Source of the DNA: a virus
Length of the DNA stretch: 46,474 bases
Direction: 5' to 3' (one strand)
IMG/VR virus record: IMGVR_UViG_3300044641_001855
Coordinates: 1 to 46,474 of that record
The first letter of the stretch is position 1. Every line of letters begins with the position of its first letter. This document shows positions 26,364 through 35,300 of the stretch, in pieces. The notes under the pieces were generated by a model. It had not been told where the DNA came from, did not search any database, and saw nothing but the letters and a program-made list of their open reading frames with translations. The position numbers and the translations under genes are program-made.

Positions 26364-27125
26364 TTATCCTGTTATTTCTTTAACTTTAATGTTATTTAGG
26401 TAATACAAACCATCGGACCTATTTTGTGCTATGGCAACAAAATTATTGGTAATTTGTGTATCAGATATGGTTATTCCCGTAATTTTCAGGTAATATCTAC
26501 CAGAACCACACGAAGAAGTATTTCTAACATTCAACGGATGGTATACATCAGAACTAAAAGTATTGCAAGTTGCTAATTCGCCAGTATATGTTTCATTTGC
26601 TGTAGTATTTAATGTAAATCCTATAAAATAGTTTTCAGGAATATCAGTTAGTGAAAATACTGGTTGAATGTTTGTTTTCAGAAACAACCAAAAATATAAT
26701 CCAAACGAATTTGCTTTACACAAAAACCAAGGCAGTAGAGGTGAAGTATTTGAAATTTGCACAGTGTTATTAAAAACTAATTTACCAAGTACTGAGTTTA
26801 TTGTTAATAAATTTGGATTTATTGGAGTAGCACCCTCCCAACCTGGACCAGTAGATGATGAAGAACCGTAATTTAATAATTCATTAAACCAGTTAGAAAG
26901 CATTTGATTAGATAATGTTTGTTCAATATTCATTCTATATTGAATTTCATTCAATTCCTGTGCCTGCAATATTGTGCCAGGCTCAAATGCAATCATTTTA
27001 TATCCAGCCGAAAACTTTCCATTTGCTGGAACTCCAAAATCAACAGCACCAAAATTTGGCGGATTAAATCCGGGAATATTATTTATGTCTCGTTCTGTTG
27101 TTATTTGTATTGGTACTATTGCCAT
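26364..27125 (-). CDS. Baseplate-to-fibre adaptor-like structural protein
   Basis: 253 aa. Residues 47-62 (FEPGTILQAQELNEIQ) match a motif found near the N-terminus of phage baseplate/fibre connector proteins (the DUF4815-like F-PG--LQA-ELNEIQ pattern). The rest is beta-rich with an N-terminal proline-rich extended arm. It lies between the gp8-like wedge and the fibre genes, the position of gp9-type fibre connectors in T4. No gp9 sequence pattern is recognised, so the adaptor call is an inference from motif and order. Confidence 0.55.
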   Translation of the reverse strand: MAIVPIQITTERDINNIPGFNPPNFGAVDFGVPANGKFSAGYKMIAFEPGTILQAQELNEIQYRMNIEQTLSNQMLSNWFNELLNYGSSSSTGPGWEGATPINPNLLTINSVLGKLVFNNTVQISNTSPLLPWFLCKANSFGLYFWLFLKTNIQPVFSLTDIPENYFIGFTLNTTANETYTGELATCNTFSSDVYHPLNVRNTSSCGSGRYYLKITGITISDTQITNNFVAIAQNRSDGLYYLNNIKVKEITG

Positions 27126-27126
27126 A

Positions 27127-28881
27127 TTAGATTAGGAATGAAAGTTTTGCGGAAGAATCTGACCCAGTGGTGTTATTAAACGATATATTATTGTTTAATA
27201 TTTTGGTTGAAACATACTCTACATTATTTAGTTCATACTTTGGCTCCGATATATCACTTACCGTAAATGTATCACTGCCTATTATTATTTCATCAACAGA
27301 AGACAAAACATTGAACAATAATTCATCTACGCCGGCAATTTCTAAAGTAGAAGATATTGGATTTTCTGCTATATCATAATTAACTTCTATGGCTACCAAG
27401 GCAGAACTATAATCTGCTTGTGTTGCGGTTGCGTCATCTGTTTTAATTGTTACTGTCGTGGTTCCTGCTGAATCATCAACGAATATTTCACCTACATTGA
27501 TATCAGGAAGAATTGGTCCAGCAAAACTAGACAGCGCATCAAGAGTAATCAATGTTGTCATTCTGCCGCTATCTGATTCATTTGGCAATAGATTTATTGT
27601 TGGATCTATTCCATTTGTGGTTTTTAGATTTTTCAGAATTCCTACCTTTGAGAAAACTGTTTGCTTTGTTCCGACATTAGCATTTGATAAATCTTGCAGA
27701 TTCGACAAATCTGTTGCAGAGAATTGTTTTATTATTGAAATTTTTGGAGTAGGTAGGAAAGCAGATGGATCTGCTAGATCTGGTACCAACACTGCATTTA
27801 TTGCATGTTGAAGTTTTGTACTTACTGCATCTGGTATGCTAAAATGGGGAGTTAGGAAGTTAGTTCCAGATGAACGAAGAGTTATACCATTTGCTACGAA
27901 TGCATTTCTTCTTATATCGTAATAAGTTTCAATGTTTGCCTCTGCTCCTATTCCTAACGGATCTAGAATCGTAATTTCTGGTTTTTGGGTTCTTACGATT
28001 CTGTCTTCTATGGATAGAGAAGATACATCAAGTTGAAGATAAACTATTCCACCATTCAAGTTTTGTCCATATAAGTAATTATTATAATGGATATAATAAC
28101 GACTATTTACATCCATAGAACTTAAATTGGAAACCAATTCGTCTATTGGATTTCTTATAATAGTAGAAGAAGAATTTAAGTAATCAATGTGAATGGATTT
28201 ATATCCCAACATGTCACCAACTGTGTGACACACCGAGCATGTCCAGTTCGATGAGCCTATACCGGGAACTAAATCACCTTTAGAATAAATTGTGGAGGTT
28301 AATGGATCTTTTGTGTCTTCGTTATAATAAAAGTAACAAGATCCCGTAACTCCAGCACCATTTGAACAAAGAGAATTATATTTTGAAGAATATGAACCAG
28401 ATGTTACCTCAGTTGTATAATCATATAAATTACTAACTGGTAAAACTGTTTCTGTTAAGAATTTGCTTAGAGCAAAATCAATCTTATACATTGCCATCCA
28501 TGCATAACCGTCTGAGTACAATTGTACTCCATTCGTGTGAGTTGGCTGCTGTGTTGATGGAAATTTAACTTCTCCAACTAATCCGGTTGGTTGATTTTTT
28601 CCAACACAAAGATAAACAATATCTGTGACATTGTTATAAACATAAGATCTATCACCTAAAGAACCAACATAATATGGTTCATACTCAGAATTATATGACC
28701 AATTAATTCTTGTAACAACTGTTGAAACTTCGTCTTTAGTAATTCTACTAACTAACGAAACATCCGTATCATCGATTGATGAAGCAGCACCGGATATACC
28801 ACCCATAAAAATAAAGAATTTTGTTACTTCATCTTTTGTTGGTTTTGCGGTAAATGATTTTATCTGATTTTTAATAGTCAT
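27127..28881 (-). CDS. Baseplate wedge protein, gp8-like N-terminal part
   Basis: 584 aa; T4 gp8 is 334. The N-terminal ~160 residues follow the gp8 plan: KFFIFMGGISG, a short link, then RSYVYNNVTDIVYLCVGKNQP, followed by a loop and SDGYAWMAMYKID, matching the gp8 VYRCL...GDGYVWEYLFEI arrangement. The later ~400 residues are extra beta-rich sequence. A TCSVCHTVGD segment occurs near 215 and looks like an isolated metal or disulphide loop. The gene lies between gp7-like and fibre-adaptor genes, consistent with a wedge that bridges to the fibres. Confidence 0.6.
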   Translation of the reverse strand: MTIKNQIKSFTAKPTKDEVTKFFIFMGGISGAASSIDDTDVSLVSRITKDEVSTVVTRINWSYNSEYEPYYVGSLGDRSYVYNNVTDIVYLCVGKNQPTGLVGEVKFPSTQQPTHTNGVQLYSDGYAWMAMYKIDFALSKFLTETVLPVSNLYDYTTEVTSGSYSSKYNSLCSNGAGVTGSCYFYYNEDTKDPLTSTIYSKGDLVPGIGSSNWTCSVCHTVGDMLGYKSIHIDYLNSSSTIIRNPIDELVSNLSSMDVNSRYYIHYNNYLYGQNLNGGIVYLQLDVSSLSIEDRIVRTQKPEITILDPLGIGAEANIETYYDIRRNAFVANGITLRSSGTNFLTPHFSIPDAVSTKLQHAINAVLVPDLADPSAFLPTPKISIIKQFSATDLSNLQDLSNANVGTKQTVFSKVGILKNLKTTNGIDPTINLLPNESDSGRMTTLITLDALSSFAGPILPDINVGEIFVDDSAGTTTVTIKTDDATATQADYSSALVAIEVNYDIAENPISSTLEIAGVDELLFNVLSSVDEIIIGSDTFTVSDISEPKYELNNVEYVSTKILNNNISFNNTTGSDSSAKLSFLI

Positions 28882-28890
28882 ATTTTATCC

Positions 28891-30225
28891 TTATGTGCAT
28901 TCAGCACATCCTACAGTAGAACACGACAATAGATTAGTGTTAGGTGATTGTTGTCCCGGACTTGGTGTTCCTGCAACCGCATATGACAATTCAATAAATG
29001 AACCTATTGTCATATTTCCAAGAGTTTTTTGCGTAGAAGTCAATATATCTCTTCTGACACCGGGGTCCCACGCCGGCCAAATATGTTGAGGATAATAACC
29101 AGTTGTTCCCATCGGATCGCAGTAGTTTGAACAGCAATAGCATGTATAATTTGTTTGATCATCGCACAAATTTTCTTGATTATACAATGAGTACAGATTT
29201 GTACCAATTGATATGACTGGTGAGTTTGCTGGTGCTGATGTTATACCGGGGAACATGAGCAAATATCTTCCAATAACAGGCAGTTCTTCATAACTTACTG
29301 GAATGCTTCCATCATCATTTTCATCTGCACCAGTATCAACATCATCCAACGGAACATATTGTTCAAAGAAGCCCAACATACCAGCCGGATGTGTTCCTGC
29401 TAGTAGTGTATTTTTATAATTTATAGCCTGTTCTGTCGTTGCGTCTGATGTTAGAATATAAGAATATTCTTGCCAAAAATAATCATCTGGAAGAACTGCT
29501 TCATTTAATGCAGCACCAAATAAATTTGGTCTAGTGCTACTATATCCCACATTTCCAGCCAATACATCATTTTGTATTGGGTTATTTGGATCAAAGTTTT
29601 CTGGAAGATCTATTATATCAGTTGGAACTAAACTCCAAGAAAAATCAACATACTTACCGCCATTTAGTCTCATCAAATACTTTTTGGGATAATCTATATT
29701 GACATTTGTAACATTGTATAGAGTTTTGAGCAGATAACGATATGCTGGTTCTGTTCCTTTTGTGATTAAAAAGTCACTCTTGATGGATCTTATAAATGCT
29801 CTTACATATTGTTTGTCTGTTGCAGAAATTGATGGCAACGAAATGAATGGCGCATATGATTTAATATATTCGTCCAAGAAAGCATCTGGAACTCGGTCTA
29901 TATCCAAAAGTTCTTCGATATCATATGGTGTTAGTTGAACATCTTCTTTCTTAAAGCCACAGTAAATCCAGTTATAATAACTCTTCAAAAAATCAATCAG
30001 ATAATTTTCATTAGAATCTGTGCCATAATTTTGTTTAATCCAAAACGGAATTTGTGAGTCTGTTACTGAAGGTGCAACACAATAATTTTGCCCAACAGGA
30101 TCTGTTCCTACAGTAAGGTTTTTGCTTATTACATCAGTTACATATCTTTGAAACGAAACAGCCTCATCCAATACTTCTTGGCTTGGTGTTGTTTGTGGTT
30201 TTTTAAGTAAAACTGTTGTTAGCAT
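28891..30225 (-). CDS. Baseplate wedge protein, gp7-like position
   Basis: 444 aa. Residues about 65-190 (YLIDFLKSYYNWIYCGF, YDIEELLDIDRVPDAFLDEY, FIRSIKSDFLITKGTEPAYR) show the helical plan found in the large wedge proteins after gp6 in T4-like marine phages. It follows gp6 by one base. T4 gp7 is 1032 aa, so this would be a reduced form or an analogue. The C-terminus is unusual: YTCYCCSNYCDPMG and a terminal SCSTVGCAECT, six or more cysteines that could make intersubunit disulphides or bind metal. No enzyme motif is seen. Confidence 0.55.
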   Translation of the reverse strand: MLTTVLLKKPQTTPSQEVLDEAVSFQRYVTDVISKNLTVGTDPVGQNYCVAPSVTDSQIPFWIKQNYGTDSNENYLIDFLKSYYNWIYCGFKKEDVQLTPYDIEELLDIDRVPDAFLDEYIKSYAPFISLPSISATDKQYVRAFIRSIKSDFLITKGTEPAYRYLLKTLYNVTNVNIDYPKKYLMRLNGGKYVDFSWSLVPTDIIDLPENFDPNNPIQNDVLAGNVGYSSTRPNLFGAALNEAVLPDDYFWQEYSYILTSDATTEQAINYKNTLLAGTHPAGMLGFFEQYVPLDDVDTGADENDDGSIPVSYEELPVIGRYLLMFPGITSAPANSPVISIGTNLYSLYNQENLCDDQTNYTCYCCSNYCDPMGTTGYYPQHIWPAWDPGVRRDILTSTQKTLGNMTIGSFIELSYAVAGTPSPGQQSPNTNLLSCSTVGCAECT

Positions 30226-30226
30226 A

Positions 30227-31987
30227 TTATACTGCTACTGGTGTTGTACCTGTTATGTTTAGTTTTAAGTAAACTTCATCTTGAGCGTTAACTATGGTTG
30301 TAGCTGCTGGTTTTACTTTAATATCAAATGAATCCGTTGATAAATTTGGGTATACAGATACCGTTCCCTGTGCGTAATTTACTTCACCCACAACTATCTC
30401 TAAATCTATACTTGCATCAGTTGAATCTTGTGGTATACCATACAGTTTGAGTTTTCCTATTGATGGTGGATTTGTTGCATTTGTATATAAAATAGGAATA
30501 TCTCGTATTTGAACTGTTCCTTGTGGATAATACGAACTTGTAAATATAGAGGAAACAACTCCAATACCAGAAGTTGTATCTGTTCCTTTTTTGATGCTGT
30601 TTTTAAAGTTCAGCGTGGTGGTTCTAGTTGAAGGCAAAAGAGTATATTGCAAACTTAAATCTGTTATAGAAGTTACACTATAGCCAGCGTATGATTCTAC
30701 TGTTGAATTTATATCACTGGTTTTTAAACTAGAATTGAATGAGCCGGTTGGATAATCACTGTTCAAATCGGATATCATTGAAGCAATGGCTGTGATTGGA
30801 TCTGTTGTTGCTGTATTGTTATATTCTGTATTTAATACAAAATTAACAACCATTGCTTTTGGTGGAATGTACTCTGGTAAAATAGTAACAACTGATCTCT
30901 CTTTTATCTTTGCAATAGCGTCTTTGATTATTGCGTTGTCACCCGTTGCAATTCCATTAATGGTAAACAATAGTCTGCCATATATTGGTGGTGAATTTTC
31001 CTCACCACCCCATACATTAATATCAGTAAAACCCATTTGAGACAAGAAAGCATAATAATCCGACTTAGTAACTAGTCGTTGTTGTGCTGAGAATACGCTT
31101 GGTGCTACTCTTCGTGCTTCATCAAGATCTGGGGAATCCATTCCACCAGATGCTGGCTTAACATTTATGATTGAACTTCCGGTTGGAATAGTTACCGCAA
31201 CAAAGGTAGATGCAGTATTTGCATTTGAACCATTTGAAGAAATGTATTGAATTTTAACTCTATCTCCAGCCACTAAATTGGCAGAAGAACTTGATGTGGT
31301 TTGGAATTTAACAATAAATCCTGCTGTGGTTCTTTCCAGACTATAAAGATTAGATGTTGGTTCTATGAATGATCCACTATATGTGTCTACTCTTGTCCAG
31401 TAACTATAGACTGCATCTGTTGTTCGTTGAACAGCAACTTTTAGTGTCTTTATGTCCATATTCAGATCAGGAATAAACACTCTCTGATCTGGAAAGTCGA
31501 AACCGTCCCCACCATAACTTAATTCGGTTTTTACACCTTCATACATGGTAAAATAGTCTGTTTCATTTGATGGTGCGGAAGAACCACCGACAGGAATAGA
31601 ATCTATATTCCAAAACTGATACCGCAATCCCTCTGGGGTTACTCCAAACACACTAACTGTAAATGGATCTACAACTTGGGTATTAGTTACATTTCTTAAT
31701 TTGATTCGCGTGGTAGCACTTGTTTTAGTTGGTAAAACATATCCTAACGGCTTAACTAAAGAGACAATAGATCTTTCTAGTTGTGCAGAGTCCAAAAAGG
31801 ATTCATTAGAGATCATATTGGCAAAGTGAGCGTAATATAGAGTGTTATATGTCAACAAATCTAATAGAAAATTGACAGCAGAACCCTCGAAGTTAAGATC
31901 CTTTACGGTATCTTGCTTCTTTAGGTAATCAACCAAAGAAGTTCTTATGCTGTCAAAGTCTAGTTCTGATAGGTTAATTTGTGCCAT
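30227..31987 (-). CDS. 6: Baseplate wedge protein (T4 gp6 type)
   Basis: Core wedge protein that forms the inner baseplate ring around the hub. It is 586 aa (T4 gp6 is 660). The N-terminus (NLSELDFDSIRTSLVDYLKK, NFEGSAVNFLLDLLTYNTLYY) and SIVSLVKPLGYVLPTKTSATT are strongly characteristic, as is APSVFSAQQRLVTKSDYYAF with DINVWGGEENSPPIYGRLL. It is four bases from gp25, its wedge partner, as in related phages. Confidence 0.95.
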   Translation of the reverse strand: MAQINLSELDFDSIRTSLVDYLKKQDTVKDLNFEGSAVNFLLDLLTYNTLYYAHFANMISNESFLDSAQLERSIVSLVKPLGYVLPTKTSATTRIKLRNVTNTQVVDPFTVSVFGVTPEGLRYQFWNIDSIPVGGSSAPSNETDYFTMYEGVKTELSYGGDGFDFPDQRVFIPDLNMDIKTLKVAVQRTTDAVYSYWTRVDTYSGSFIEPTSNLYSLERTTAGFIVKFQTTSSSSANLVAGDRVKIQYISSNGSNANTASTFVAVTIPTGSSIINVKPASGGMDSPDLDEARRVAPSVFSAQQRLVTKSDYYAFLSQMGFTDINVWGGEENSPPIYGRLLFTINGIATGDNAIIKDAIAKIKERSVVTILPEYIPPKAMVVNFVLNTEYNNTATTDPITAIASMISDLNSDYPTGSFNSSLKTSDINSTVESYAGYSVTSITDLSLQYTLLPSTRTTTLNFKNSIKKGTDTTSGIGVVSSIFTSSYYPQGTVQIRDIPILYTNATNPPSIGKLKLYGIPQDSTDASIDLEIVVGEVNYAQGTVSVYPNLSTDSFDIKVKPAATTIVNAQDEVYLKLNITGTTPVAV

Positions 31988-31991
31988 ATTT

Positions 31992-32375
31992 TTATACCGT
32001 TAGTACAAGTGTTTGGGTTGGGAAGTTTTGTTGACCATTATTTAACTTATACCGAATATTTATTTTGGCATCCGCTTCGCTTGTATCGCCAAGAGGATAC
32101 AGAACTTCAACAGAATCTACTATTATTCTTGGTTCTATTTCTTCTAAGATTGTTTTTATATCCTTTTGTAAGAAGGCTATATCAATTGGTGAAGGGTTAT
32201 CAAACAACAAATCTACTGTCTTTGTTCCAAAGTAATTATTAAATGGACGCTCACCGTTTCTGGTTAGTACAATATTCTTTATCGATTGAATAATCGAAGA
32301 ATTGTTGGATACAAATGATATGTCTCCGGTATCCGTATTCTTTTTAAAGAAGATGTCTAAGTCTCTATATTTCAT
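31992..32375 (-). CDS. 25: Baseplate wedge protein (T4 gp25 type)
   Basis: Small wedge protein that contacts the sheath and belongs to the gp25-like family also found in contractile injection systems. It is 127 aa (T4 gp25 is 132). The family core is visible: SIIQSIKNIVLTRNGERPFN with the NYFGTKTVDLLF continuation, then FLQKDIKTILEEIEPRIIVD carrying the conserved EPR motif. AAGG precedes the ATG. The last codons of the upstream hub gene contain CTAAATACT, which looks like a late-promoter core. Confidence 0.95.
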   Translation of the reverse strand: MKYRDLDIFFKKNTDTGDISFVSNNSSIIQSIKNIVLTRNGERPFNNYFGTKTVDLLFDNPSPIDIAFLQKDIKTILEEIEPRIIVDSVEVLYPLGDTSEADAKINIRYKLNNGQQNFPTQTLVLTV

Positions 32376-32382
32376 TGGTGCC

Positions 32383-35300
32383 TTATTGAGTATTTAGTTT
32401 CAATTTAGTGGCTCTGATATCATGATTTGTTGATTCTGAGTCTCTAATTAAAATTACATTCATGAGATGCTTTGTTCGTGCTATATCGTGGTTGATTGCA
32501 GACACTAACCATACCCCGCTATATCTCTTATTTCCCATATTCAGTTTTACTTTCATTCCGGGTCTTAGAGTGAAGTCACCGTTCAGTTTGACTGCAATCT
32601 TATTACTAATGATCTGCATCATCTGAGCATTTCTATACAATGGTCTTTCGGGTGGAGTATTCCAGAATGTGCAATATGTTTGAGAATACTTCAAGTAATC
32701 CAAGAACTTCTCACCAATACATGGACACTTGCAGTTTAATGGGTTCTTAGGATCTCCCCACACACAACCCAACCAATCTTCACCCAATACCTCTTCTATA
32801 AGGGTGCATTCTTTAATTTCTTCTTCTAGGTCTTTGAGTTCTTTGAATGTGGGTTCTGGTCCGGTTATTCCCATCGTCAATCGATCCGGGCGTAGTTCCT
32901 GACATGGACAGTTGCAGAGAGGATTATCATCTGGACACGAAGCATTGTCAGCCGGATTTGGGTTTGAGCATGGATAACCAGCACATGAAGAATTAATTTG
33001 AATGTTTTCTCTGGACATTACCACAAACTGAGCAGCAAAATTTCTGTCAAATGTGGAATCTTCGTCTTCTAATTCTGGTCCAACAATTCCGTATTCGGTT
33101 TCACCTGATATATCGTTTTTCCACACAGAAGCAGTCAACCCAGCCAGTTGTGGATGTTGCCATATGGCAGAACCATAGTAGTAACCATAGAATGCAGTCT
33201 CATCTTCTGGTTCCACTCTATCGTTTCTGTTTTTTAGATCCAGTTCAAAGAAAGCAAGCCAAGGAACACCTTTTGATTCGTTTGGATAATATGATATATT
33301 TGACTTAAAATAATCCGTGGATATGGGAAGTGGTTCTGCTTTTTCAGTTTGATAATAACCAAATACATTTCCGGGTATCAATATAGTTTCTAAATCTTTT
33401 TGTTGATTTACTTGATATGAAGTATATTCACCAGAACCTTGATTAGATGAATATATTGTTTTTTCTGGTTGAGTTGCAAAAGAATTTGTAAAATCTACTT
33501 TTTTTAATCCATTCTGAGAACTTGAACCAAAAGGTCGTAAATTGCTAATTTCAAAGTAAGATGTAGGTAAAGATAATGGATTGGTTCTAGTTACTGATTG
33601 TGCTAAATCATGATAAAAAATTTCAGATAAAGTTCCAAATCCATAAACATATCCATTAATAAAATTAGAAGAGTGCATTAAAGCATTTCCACTATTATCA
33701 AATTCTATTCGGTTTTTATCTGAATCGTTACTTTTATTTACGCCTGTAGTGGCTTCAACTAAAGTATTATAATAGAAAGAAGCACTATTAAATTCGTATG
33801 GACTAAAATATGCACTTTGATTAAAGATTTTTATATTGTTTCCATATCCGAGCGGATTTTCGGTTGTAAAACGATATGCGGAACTATCGAGATATGAATC
33901 TGTAGAATTATTTCCAAAAAATGTTCTTCTAGCATATCCTTTTTCAATTATATGATAATCTTTATTGTTAACCAGTGCTTTATTTTCTGGCTTTAGATTT
34001 TGTTTCTTTTTCTTTATTCTTTTTACTGCAACATCAAAACCATATGGATCTTGTCCTAAAACAGAAATATTGTAATCAACGGATTTAGTTCCAAATGGTC
34101 CGGCAGTTAGTAAAATATGATATGGTAAATAATATTCTGATCCCGGAGTATCGTAAAATCCTTTTGGAAAATCATATAAAGTATTTGTACCAATTGGTTT
34201 TTGGAATTCTACCCGCACAAAACTTTCGAGTTCTTCCAATATAGTTTCAATAGGTCTTTTAGGTTCTTCATTATCTGTTGGTGGTTGTATATCAATAAAA
34301 TTTCTAGAATTTAAATAATCAATTGGATTAAAATCTTCAAACCTTTCAAGACCAAATGGCTGCAACACACAAATGCCCGGATCAAATTGTGACAGATATG
34401 AATTACCGTTATTATTAGTATAAACAGTGTCGTATTCAAATGTGTAACTTGTTACGATTTTATTTTGAAGATTGCACTGAATATTTTTTATTTGTGTTAC
34501 TGTTAATACATTAGAATTAACTTCGGTAGTTACTGTCCAACCATCTGCTTCTAACTGAGGAATGTTTATCCTATTTAATTTGTCTGCTACTAGGTTAGAT
34601 AAAACTTGATCTCTTTTTAACTTATTTGGATCTGTATTATTGAAAGAAACATTAGAAAATACAGTTCTTGTGCTAGAATCATTATAAGTTTGTGTGGCAT
34701 TACAGTCATATTCCAATGTAAATGAATCAAACGGAACAAAATTAGTAACACTACTAGTATTTGTTGTAGTTTTTACTCTAAGTGTAATGTAATACAAAAA
34801 TAGTTTGTAAGGATCAGAATCAAACGCAGAACCAGAATCCGGTCCACCGGCTGGATCGAATAAAGAGAACGCGGGATTTACCTGATAACCAATGTCAAAA
34901 TTGTATCCCGAGTCATAATGTGGATGTTTTATCTTTGGATCAATAGTGCTGTCATTATTATAGAAAATTTCATAAGGATAATATGAAGTAGCACCGGCGG
35001 GAAATCCTTTAAAATCAGCAATGACTCCACTACCAAGTGAAGATGCTAATTGTGTTAATACAGATTTATGAGCCAGTTTTTCGTATTTGCTTCCACGAAT
35101 TGGTACTCTAGTTATTGACTTGATGTTAAATAGATTCTTCTGAGAATTATCAGCAGTAAAACCAATTCTATTTGATATAAAGAATGCTTTTCTATTCTTA
35201 TATTCCTCATATACTCTTGTGAAGTTTTCTTTTTCTGCGTTGATGATATCGGCCATTGAATCAAAATAGGGAGAATTTAATAGTTCTTGCCTATTTCTAA

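Noticed and set aside
27127-28881. TCSVCH in the gp8-like protein as a c-type haem site (CxxCH)
   Set aside because: Single motif in a cytoplasmically made virion protein without signal peptide or cytochrome context; more likely a disulphide or metal loop.
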